The notes below the pieces were generated by a model. That model was not told where the DNA came from and ran no database searches. It saw only the letters and a program-made list of their open reading frames with translations. Position numbers and translations under genes: made by a program. DNA of 64,000 nt, taken from Solanum dulcamara (Eukaryota > Streptophyta > Magnoliopsida > Solanales > Solanaceae). The DNA lies in NCBI RefSeq assembly GCF_947179165.1, contig NC_077242.1, forward strand, positions 33,787,097 through 33,851,096, given 5' to 3'. Positions 11,951 to 21,597 of the stretch are shown piece by piece. Positions within the stretch are counted from its first letter, which is position 1, and every line of letters starts with the position of its first letter.

Positions 11951-12470
11951 GACAGGACCTGGAGGCGTCACCAAATGTGGTTACAGGTATACTATCGATC
12001 TTTTCTCGGGATGTATATGCATTGAGAGATCCAGGCTCCACCTTATCATATATATCTCCCTTTGTTGCTAATAGAATTGGAATAAAACCTGAATTAATAG
12101 AACCATTTGAGGTAGCGACACTAGTAGGAGATTCTGTTATAGCCAAGCAAGTATATAAAGATTGTTTGGTGATCATATATAGTCATCATAGCAAGGCCGA
12201 TTTAATAGAGTTAGATATGACAGAATTTGATGTTATTATGGGCATGGATTGGTTAGCCTTTTGTTATGCTAATATTGATTGTAGAGAAAAGTTAGTTCGA
12301 TTTCAGTTCCCAAGAGAGCCAATTTTAGAATGGAGGGGCAATACAGCATCACCGAGGGGTAAGTTTATTTCATACCTCAAGGCCAGGAAAATGGTTAGAA
12401 AGGGTTATATTTATCATCTAGTTCGTATTCATAACTTGGAAGCAGAGGTACCGACTATCCAGTCAGTTCT
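11951..12470 (+). pseudogene. pro: Element A aspartic protease domain (uninterrupted)
   Basis: This retropepsin-like segment lies in the same frame as gag and RT, with no stop from 11608 to 12813. The active-site motif is DPGST at 12028, the variant common in plant chromoviruses, with hydrophobic flaps following ([10 protein letters not shown] near 12230). The domain would cleave the polyprotein. It is intact by eye but lies in a polyprotein stopped on both sides. Confidence 0.85.
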
Positions 12471-13330
12471 AGTAGTTAACAAATTTCCAGATGTATTCCC
12501 AGATGAACTTCCAGGTCTTTCTCCTGAGCGGGAGATAGAGTTCACTATAGATGTATTGCCAGATACTCAGCCCATCTCTATTCCCTCTTATAGAATGGCA
12601 CCCGCGGAGTTAAAAGAGTTGAAGGAGCAATTGCGAGACTTATTAGAAAAAGGCTTCATTAGGCCCAGTACATCACCTTGGGGAGTACCGGTGTTGTTTG
12701 TGAGGAAGAAGGATGGGTCACTACAAATGTGCATTGATTATAGGCAGCTGAACAAGGTGACAATAAAGAATAAATACCCTCTCCCCAGAATTGATGATTT
12801 ATTGGACCAGTTGTAGGGTGCTAAGTGCTTTTCAAAAATAGACTTGCGATCAGGCTATCACCAGGTACGGGTAAGGGAGACAGATATTCCAAAGACTACA
12901 TTCAGAACTCGATACGAGCATTATAAGTTTAGGGTGATGTCTTTTGGATTGACTAATGCTCCAGCAGTATTTATGGATCTAATGAACCGAGTGTTCAAAA
13001 CATTCCTAGACCTATTCGTAATTATATTTATTGATGATATTCTGGTCTACTCACGATTGGAAGGGGAATATGCTAATCATTTGAGAATGGTACTTACGGT
13101 GCTTCAGCACCAAAAGTTGTATGCTAAGTTCTCTAAATGTGAATTCTGGTTGACTTTAGTAGCATTCTTGGAGCATATTATTTGAGCTGATGGTATCCGA
13201 GTAGATGCACAGAAAATTGAGGCCGTAAAGACTTGGCCTAGACCTACAATACCTACGTAGGTATGTAGTTTTCTAGGGCTAGCCAGATATTACAGGAGAT
13301 TTGTTGAAAAGTTTGCTTCGATTTCAGCGC
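12471..13330 (+). pseudogene. pol: Element A reverse transcriptase, with stop codons
   Basis: RT begins with the [20 protein letters not shown] region and continues with [18 protein letters not shown] and the catalytic FIDD at 13027-13038, so both metal-binding aspartates of that motif are present. Stops lie at 12814 (element E still has CAG), 13183 (GGA in E) and 13258 (GAG in E). The C-terminal connection (FLGLARYYRRFVEKFA) is recognisable. The length is normal for a gypsy RT. Confidence 0.92.
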
Positions 13331-13389
13331 CTTTAACCAGACTAACTCAAAAGGCAGCTAAGTTCTAGTGGACCGATGCGTGTGAAAGA

Positions 13390-13990
13390 AACTTTTAATT
13401 GCTGAAAGACAAGTTGACCACGGCCCCAGTTCTAACTCTTCCTGAAGGACCGGATGGCTATGTTATCTATTGTGATGCTTCTGGTGTTGGGCTAGGTTGT
13501 GTATTGATGCAGCATGGTAGAGTCATAGCATATGCCTCACGGCAGCTAAGAAAGCACGAAAGAAACTATCCAACTCATGATTTGGATTTAGCAACAGTAA
13601 TTCATGCTTTGAAAATATGGAGGCATTATTTATATGGTGTACATGTTGATATCTATATAGATCACAAAAGTCTCCAATACATATTTAAACAAAAAGAGTT
13701 GAATTTGCGTCAGAAAAGGTGGCTAGAGTTGCTGAAAGATTATGATGTTGATATCCTATACCACCCGAGAAAAGCAAATGTTATGGCAGATGCACTTAGC
13801 CGTAAATCCATGGGTAGCTTAGCATATGTACAACCAGAATGGGAAAAGATAGTCCGTGAGATTTGCCAGTTAGCTAACCTTGGAGTTCGATTGGTGGATT
13901 CTAGTAATGGTGAAGTTTTTATTCGAGGAGTTGCTAAATCCTCTATCATGGAAGAGGTAAAACAATTCCAGTATGAAGATCCTATTCTGG
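13390..13990 (+). pseudogene. pol: Element A RNase H domain
   Basis: A Ty3-type RNase H open from 13399 to 14013, after stops at 13366 and 13396. The first carboxylate is Asp at 13474 ([14 protein letters not shown]). The segment normally reading HDLEL is HDLDL here, changing the second catalytic position from Glu to Asp. The third carboxylate is in YIDHKSL. ADALSRK closes the domain. It would remove the RNA strand during reverse transcription. Confidence 0.9.
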
Positions 13991-14960
13991 CACAGTGCAG
14001 GGATGCAACCTTTTAGAAGGAAAAGACCCCATTCGAGCTCACACCTGATGGAGTGCTAAGATATAAGGGAAGATTATGTGTACCTGATATTGCCGGGATA
14101 CGACAGCAGGTTATAGGAGAGGCACACTGTACTCGATATTCTATTTATCCAGGGTCAACAAAGATGTATTATGACCTTAGATATTTATATTGGTGGAATG
14201 GCATGAAGAAGGATATAGCAGAGTTCGTATCTTAGTGCCCAAATTGCCAATAGGTAAAGATTGAGCATCAGAAGCCTAGCGGACTATGACAGGAGATGGA
14301 AATCCCGACTTGAAAATGGGAAGCAATTAATATGGATTTTATTACAGGCTTACCTCGTACTCTACGGAAGTATGATTCCATATGGGTTATTGTAGATAGG
14401 CTGACAAAATCAGCCCATTTTCTTCCAGTTAGAACCACATATTTAGCTGAAGATTATGCGAGGTTATACATCAAGGAGATAGTAAGACTTCATGGGATTC
14501 CTATATCTATTATCTCGGACAGAGGGGCTCAATTTACAGCTAGCTTCTGGAGATCATTCCAAAAGGGATTGGGAACACAAGTAAATCTTAGTACAACATT
14601 TCACCCTCAAACTGATGGATAGGCTGAACGTACTATTCAGACACTAGAAGATATATTACAGGCCTGTATTATTGACTTCAAAGGTAGCTGGGATGATCAT
14701 TTGCCACTTATTGAGTTTTTTATAATAATAGCTACCATTCTAGTATCCAAATGGCCCCGTATGAGGCTTTGTATGGCAGGAAGTATAGGTCACCTATTGG
14801 TTGGTTTGAGGTTGGTGAGACTAAACTAATAGGCCCAGATATGTTTCAATAAGCCATGGATAAAGTGAAGCTCATTCAGGAGAGATTATTAGCAGCCCAG
14901 AGTCGACAAAAATCATATACAGATAATCGACGTCGACCTTTAGTGTTCTAGGTTGATGAT
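13991..14960 (+). pseudogene. pol: Element A integrase, with stops and a frameshift
   Basis: The N-terminal H2C2 finger lies at about 14120-14250. One histidine is replaced by tyrosine (SIYPGST), where D retains His and E also has a CAT at this place. The DDE core follows: Asp in [11 protein letters not shown] (about 14395), Asp in SDRGAQF (about 14518) and Glu in [10 protein letters not shown] (about 14630). Stops lie at 14014, 14233, 14251, 14287, 14311 and 14620. A one-base deletion near 14720 shifts the frame just after the catalytic core. The loss of a zinc ligand is an additional defect. Confidence 0.9.
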
Positions 14961-15400
14961 TGGGTTTTCTTGAAGGTGTCACCTATGAAGGGGGTAATGC
15001 GATTCGATAAGAAAGGGAAGCTTAGCCCGCGATACATTGGCCCTTACCAAGTTATTCGTAGAATAGGCAAAGTTGCCTATGAGTTGGACCTACCATCTGA
15101 TTTAGAAGCAGTGCATCCTGTCTTTCACGTGTCGATGCTTCGCAAATGTATTGGTGATCCTTCTAAAGTATTCCCAGTGGATGACATCTAGGTGACGGAG
15201 GAGCTGTCTTAAGAGGAAAACCCTATAGCTATACTTGATCGCCAAGTCAGAAGGTTACGTACTAAGGATGTGACTTCCGTCAAAGTATTGTGGCAAAATA
15301 AAAATAGAGAAGAGATGCCTGGGAAGCCGAGGAAGAGATGAAAAATAAGCATCCTCACTTGTTCTCTACACCTACAGGTAATCTAAACCTCTAGATCAAT
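14961..15400 (+). pseudogene. pol: Element A integrase C-terminus and chromodomain remnant
   Basis: An open stretch (14970-15188) reads KVSPMKGVMRFDKKGKL and then ELDLPSDLEAVHPVFHVSML, the GPY/F-type C-terminal module of chromoviral integrases. After stops at 15189 and 15210 the text AILDRQVRRLRTKDVTSVKV is the start of a plant chromodomain. Its end is frameshifted near 15310, so the last aromatic-cage part is lost in frame. Chromodomains direct integration towards marked heterochromatin. Confidence 0.85.
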
Positions 15401-15507
15401 TATATTGATTTATATATTAAACTATATGTTGTTGTATTAAAAAAAATATTTCCCCAAATTCCTTATAATACTTTATGAGGCGGATTTAACATTCAAGGAT
15501 GAAAGTT

Positions 15508-15523
15508 CTAAAGGAGAAAAGAA
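15508..15523 (+). other. Polypurine tract of element A
   Basis: CTAAAGGAGAAAAGAA lies directly before the 3' LTR start TGTTATATTCC. The preceding ACATTCAAGGATGAAAGTT parallels the LARD sequence before its polypurine tract. Confidence 0.85.
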
Positions 15524-18398
15524 TGTTATATTCCGTATTTTTGCTTATTGGACTATTCGTGAGCTAACGGATATAAAATCAAGGACTCTTAATTTTGAAT
15601 TTTAAAGTGACATGATTTGTTGTAAATGACTAGTTATATGGATAATTTATGTGAAGTAAAAGACATCTCAAGAAGTACCCTTGAGCCAAATCAAAATAGA
15701 AGCCATCAAATATTTTTTTTCTTAAAGTCACGTTTTGGATAAGCTGACTTTGGGAGGCCATAACCCCTTTATAATTTGGTAATTTGGGAAAACCCTCAAA
15801 ATAAAAGTTGTACAAAATTTAAATATCTTTCTAACCATAGGTTGTAGGTCTGTAAATAACATCTTAATAAGGATATATGCATGTTTTAAGACAGAGGGGT
15901 CAAGATGGATAGTAGATTCGGCCCAACCCGATTCTAACTGGGGTTAGGCCCAATAACCACATCCTTAAGGGATTTTTTTATGTTTCTATCTTCATCCTCA
16001 AATAAGAAAACATCTATAAATTTCCAAAGAGAGAGAGAGAGGAAGTTCTTGAGAGAAAATCTCAATCCGACCAAAATTCGAGTTCTGAAATCCGAAGCTA
16101 ATAAAGAGAAAATTGTTGTACGTCGCGTTGGCTTCAATTTGAGCTAGATATCAGACAATAAGGAGAAGATTTAGTTTGTTTTCTGCACACTTGAGGTAAT
16201 ATTAAAGTCCCCTTTTCATTGTTAACAAGTTTAGTTAGAGTTTTAACGGATTAGAACGGAGAAAATAACATTATAAATTAGTTTGGTGATTTGTTGAGAT
16301 TTATGAGTTAAAGGGTTGTTTTAGGTAGCTTAAATAGATGGAATTAGCTTAGTAATTATCTATAATAATGGTTGATATTGCTTGGATGTTATTTATGAGT
16401 TGTTGTTCTTGAATTTGGAGGAAAAAGGTGTATGAAGATTGTGAGGGTTCAAATCCATTTTTGGGATTGTGTAGCTGGTAGTAATTCTGGAATAGCTAAT
16501 TGTGTAGACCTTTTATTTTAGATATTAAACATGTTTTGGAAAACTAATACACGTACTTACAACTCTTATGTTTATGTTGTAGTTTATATCTGCTGTTATT
16601 ATGTCGAAAAAAGGGGATGAATCATGAGAAAAATTCTGTCCAGATTCTGGATTGGAAAATCCCTCATGTATAGCCATTAGTGTTTTGATGATATCCTTTT
16701 GTACAAAATGAGTTTTGAATTGATTACTTTTGTTTTAAAAACTAAAGACATAGATCTAAAAGTTGCATGAGGTCATTAAGTCCAGTTTTACCTTTTTCAA
16801 TTTCAAAATGTGGACACAACTTGAGGTACTCGATTTTCTGAACTTACTATTTTGGGTAACATAATTCGGGTGGCAACATTCTAGGCTTTTTGTCAATAAT
16901 AAATTTTGTTTTATGTCAATATTTTGGATTGTTGATATTACTTGATAATTATATGGCTGATTTGAAAGTGCGAAAAGTGAGCGGTATAGGAGAGGTGCTG
17001 TCCAAATTATTTTAGAAATAACCTACTAACGGTAGAGTACGTTTTATTCATGCTCATAGCTTAACCATAGTGCTTAACATTTTAATATAGGTTGAGAAAA
17101 TATTGGGAAACATATTCTAATAAATGCTAAAGGTATGTAAAGCTAACCTTTCTTTCTTTTGGCATGATCTTATGAAATAAATGGACGACGAATGTATAAA
17201 ATTCCAACGAAGCTCTTATTCTTAGATATACTAGGATGGAGAATGTTCTTAATTTTTAGAATTTATATCGTTATGTATTGACTCATATGTATGATTCCAG
17301 CCATCCAAGTTGGTATAAGTCATATTTTAGTATAAATAATATTTCTGTATAATTCATATTTGGAATAATTTATAATGTCAATCGGAGGTTACTTGAAATG
17401 AATATTGTCTTGATTTTCAATTGATTGTTCATTTGAATTATTCTATTGAGTCTCAAATGATGATTTAAATGCATATGGTTACTTACTACTCTACTCGTGT
17501 ATGCCTTAATATATCTTTCACCGAGTCCCGGGCCAGGTATGTATTCGTGCCTAGTTTCACTGCATAATTCACCGAGTCCCTCAATAGAGGGCCAGGTACG
17601 GTATATATGTATATGATGATATGATATGAGGACATGATGACATGATGATGGTGCCGAGCTCATGATGGGCTGAATATGATATGTATGTATACGATAGATT
17701 CACCGAGTCCCTAAAAGGTCGGATATGATATATGATATAAGCATGCATGACTTTATTTTATAAGGTACAGGTACAGTGACTTCTTGAGTATCATACTTGT
17801 CTCGTAAAACCTCTACGTTAGCTATGATTTTTCTTACTGTATTTCATGTTTATATACTCAGTACATGGATCGTACTGACCCCCTTTCTTTGGGGGGCTGC
17901 GTTTTATGCCCGCAGGTACAGATACTTATTTTGGAGAGCCGCCAGCTTAGGATTTTACTCAACAGGATTGAAGTGCTCCATTGTCTCGGAGCCTGAACTT
18001 TTGGTACTAATCCTTATAATGTATATATTTATGTATTTAGGGGTATGGCGGGGCCCTGTCCCATCATAAGCTATTGTTAATCCTCTTAGAGGTCTGTAGA
18101 CACATGAGTGGGTTGTGTATAGATGTTGTCCGGTGTACTAGTATGGCTTATGTTTTTGGACGTTTACATTCGAAGTGGAAGCCTTGTTGGCTTACGTATT
18201 ATGTTATCGTATTTTTGACAATTAAGACTCCCCATAAGATAGGTAATTTTGGTATATATATAAGTGACAGTTTGAGACGATGTGCTGCCCGTATAAATCC
18301 TATGTCATGTTTAATTGCCAATTAACTATAGATAATAGGTGTGTGTACGAGTGTCCAATTTGGACACTAGTCATGGCCCACGGGGTTAGGTCGTGACA
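15524..18398 (+). repeat. 3' LTR of element A
   Basis: 2875 bp, TGTTATATTCC to GTCGTGACA, followed by the right GTGTG duplication. It aligns with 7527-10352 with scattered substitutions and one about 50-bp segment missing from the 5' copy. It holds the best version of the paired-hairpin module. Confidence 0.92.
17879..17915 (+). promoter_or_regulatory. Conserved two-hairpin module of the LTRs
   Basis: Stem 1 is CCCCC paired with GGGGG around a TTTCTTT-type loop. It is followed at once by stem 2, CTGCG (17897-17901) paired with CGCAG (17911-17915). Equivalent blocks preceded by ACTGAC occur at about 1253, 7210, 9881, 23816, 31576 and 36273, and inverted at about 29025, 38115, 42585 and 54805. 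It may be a folded RNA element of the R-U5 region. Confidence 0.5.
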
Positions 18399-18403
18399 GT
18401 GTG
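18399..18403. repeat. Target-site duplication of element A, right
   Basis: GTGTG is identical to 7522-7526 and immediately follows the LTR end CA. Confidence 0.9.
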
Positions 18404-18526
18404 CTTCTTAGCAACCTATTTTGATTTCTACATTTGTTTCTTCTGCTAACATGCTAAGTGGGGCTAAGGGTACGTATGGGTGCCCAGCTCAAGTACTAGT
18501 CGTGGCCTACCGAGTGGGTCATGAGA
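18404..18526 (+). repeat. LARD-type LTR, copy 2, right part
   Basis: This is the continuation of the LTR broken at 7526. It aligns with 1567-1689 and 24130-24252, ends GGGTCATGAGA (ancestral CATGACA) and is followed by a primer site (AGGTATCAGAGC, 18531-18542). Confidence 0.85.
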
Positions 18527-21500
18527 AAAGAGGTATCAGAGCAGTCCTTCCTTGGAGTGTCTATAGACCATGTCTAGTAGAGTCTTGTTTATCGGTGTAT
18601 TACGTGCCATACCTATAAAAAGGAGGCTACAGGACATTTAGGATGTTACCTTTCTATCATATCTACGATTGTGCGATAGATTTGAGTCACAAGAAAACTC
18701 CTTAAATTAACCTTAGATGATAACAGAAGGATGACAGCAATGGAAGGAACTGATTGACGATATTGGAAGTCGCAAGGAACATAGGTAAGCAAAGTCACGA
18801 AAGATATCTGTTGGGTAAGGTGTTAAAGTAGAACTGAAATGTAAAGTTGTAAATTGAAAGGAAGAGTAGACAAGAAAGTGTAACAGGGGAAGTTCTAGTG
18901 GATGTATGATGTAAGTCCATTTTCATACTGTTGATTGTGGGCGCATTGTGTGGCTGTGATATGATGTGATATGGTACATATATATGTAACTTTATACATG
19001 TTGGCCCTGTGAGGCACTATTGGTATTTTCTGCGTGCACATTTGAGATAGTAAGAAATACAGAGGATACTCTGCCTAAATTTTCCTAGAAATAAAAAGAG
19101 AATGAGATACAGGGCTGTAGTATGTCTTGAAAGGTCATGCCCATAATAATTATGAGATTTGGCTAAACCACGAGTATGGATGACCTCGATAAATAAGTTA
19201 ATTAATGAATTGATGGTAATAGAAACTAGGAGGTCGATATTGATATGGTAAACCAAAGTTGGAAAGAACTTGTCACCTTAGGGAGATGATTTAGAGAAGA
19301 CTAGTAGTTGTGGATAAATCGATATATTAAGGCACCGATAGAATTGATACATAGGGATAAACTGTGATGAACTATTATTAAATGGAGTAACAGTATGATT
19401 AAGGCAAGAGTGCAAGGGAAACAGAAATATGACGGATATGAAGTATTAATAGGACAGCTTGGGAGATATTAATGATAAGACTAACTAAGAAGGGTAAGTA
19501 ATCCATAGTAAGAATTGTGAAAATAGTTAAGAAGTGCTACACTATGGGGTGGAATACGAATAGGATATAATGTGAATATAATGAGGATCGTTATGAAAAT
19601 AAGTAAAGCCTAGTAAGAAAGTGGCTAGTGATAGGACGTGGTCCGTGTCATAAGAATAAAAGGGTAAGTGTGAAACAGAAAAGCGGGCTAGGGAATAAAT
19701 AATAAAGAGTTATCAAGTTCCATGGGGAAAGTTGCAAATAAAGATTATGCGATAACGGAAATTATAGCGAGCAAAAGGAAAGAAAGAGTAACTAAATGGA
19801 GTAAGAAAGAAGAAAGCGAGATGACATTGTAATAATAGGCCATGACATGTGTAGCCAAAGATACAATTGCTAAAAGTGATGGAACTATGAAAGACCAAGT
19901 TGTAGAAGGATGAGCAATGAGATAGAATTGGTGTTAGGAAATGATTGGTATGATACGAATAAAGATGGATGGACAGAATATGTTTTGGAAATGAGAAAAA
20001 GGATTATATGGAAGTAATGTGTTCGGAATAATACAGAGGTAGTATAAGATCCCTATTGTATGAAATAAAAGACAGACATAGATGGGATAAATGATAAGAG
20101 AAATCTATGGAAGCACCCAAGATAGATATGATTAAATGAATGCAGATACAGAATGAAAGGGGAACGTACAATATGAACTTAAAAGTGAAATATGACTATA
20201 TAGTTATAAGGTAAGGCCTTGATTGAGGAGAACTTGGTATGTTTTTGAGAAAATTAAAAGCCAGTGTTGGGTACACAGTAAGGGGAAGGGGTATAAGGTA
20301 TAAAGGGGTGGTGCGTGCACATAACGTCGCCCCAAAAATACTGGAATCCTTAAGAGACATAGACGGTAAACTTAAGGAACAAATGGTGCAATAAACATTC
20401 ATCCCAACAAACAAAGGATATAGGTTGGGATAAAGCTACTCTTGCAAGAGAACCTTGGACAATTATCGTTAGAATAAAAGTATTTCCTAATTGAAATTGG
20501 AACGACTAAAAGTGCTAATTAACTTTTAATAAAGATAAGTGAAGTGTGGCCTTGGATGAGTTGTTCCATGTGCCACATTACATAAGTACAGATTAATAGA
20601 TGAGATATCGCACTATGTATAGAAAGGTTCTAGTCGCTTCGTGACTTCGTCAAGGTTTTGTGCGTACAGAATCAAGTTATAAAGGATGAAGAAAGTGATG
20701 GACATGATACGGTACTAAGCGGATTAGGATAAGAGATTGGATGAGTTTTGAGATTAGACAAAGGTATAAGTCCCCCCCCCCCCCCGAAGAGGGGAAACGG
20801 GTGAGAAGAATGCAAGGGCAAGATGGAAATAATGGATACTACAATATAGCGGACATGGATGTTTGAACTTCAATAAAATCCCGTGCTAAAGCAAGTTATA
20901 AGGGCTGAAAGCCAATAGTAATGGGATAGAAGTCAGAATAGTATTTAAGGTAATGTCAAGATAGTTTTGGCAAATCCCTGCACGATATAACTTTAGAAGA
21001 TGGGTGTGTATAAAAAAGAAAAACAAAGGGTATGACCAAGTAAGGGTATCGAATAACTCAAGAGATTGTGTGAAGGATAACGATACCATGCGGGTTCAAA
21101 AGCCAAGATGTTGGCTATAGCGTTGGTCGCAAATGATGCTGCGATAGATAAATAACCAAGGAAAAGGGACAACAAGCCTTCTATTATTGGAAGTGAGAAG
21201 AGCAAGGAGTGAATAAAAGAAAAGAAAAAAGTATGATAAGATGGGACAAGTGAGTTTCAATATGAATGAGATAGGTGAAGCAAAATAAACTCGGACACGA
21301 AAAGACTACCGGCAGGGTTTTGCAACCTATGAATATATATGTGTTACATATAGGGCCAAGTGAGTAAGTATGTTGTAAAAGGAATAATGGTTCAATAAGG
21401 ACAATACAGTTATAATATTTTGGATACGTCATAAAGAGGTAGAGAAGAGATATCCATACTTGTTCCCTATATCCAAAGGTAGTCTAAACTCCCAAAAGGA

Positions 21501-21597
21501 TTGGAAGACAACGGTTATAGAGAACTCCTAAAAATCCTCGTAAAACCCTGTAAAACAAGTTAACATTCTAAGACGAATATTCTAAAGGGGGGAAGAA
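18527..21597 (+). mobile_element. LARD-type non-coding internal region, copy 2
   Basis: 3071 bp, collinear with 1690-4738. It begins with a primer site one base from consensus and the conserved leader block, and ends with a polypurine tract at 21582-21597. It has no coding potential: open frames are short and not shared in frame between the two copies. The internal polypurine-like site has degenerated into a run of 14 C at 20772-20785. Confidence 0.8.

Larger units (their letters stand above)
7527..18398 (+). mobile_element. Element A: structurally complete Ty3/gypsy chromovirus
   Basis: The element is 10,872 bp with two LTRs, a tRNA-Met primer site, gag-protease-RT-RNase H-integrase-chromodomain in that order, a polypurine tract and a 5-bp target duplication. 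It is inserted in the same orientation into the middle LTR of the LARD array. Gag and pol lie in one frame from 10564 to about 14720, as in Tekay/Del-type elements, but at least 18 stop codons and a one-base deletion break it. The LTRs are similar by eye apart from an about 50-bp deletion in the 5' LTR near 10020, which suggests a moderately recent insertion. Confidence 0.93.

Noticed and set aside
10564..15400. Endogenous pararetrovirus origin for the RT-bearing segments
   Set aside because: LTRs, integrase, chromodomain and target duplications show Ty3/gypsy retrotransposons; no movement protein or virion motif was seen.
20772..20785. Run of 14 C in LARD copy 2
   Set aside because: Probably slippage or a sequencing error at the degenerated internal polypurine-like palindrome; not counted as a feature.
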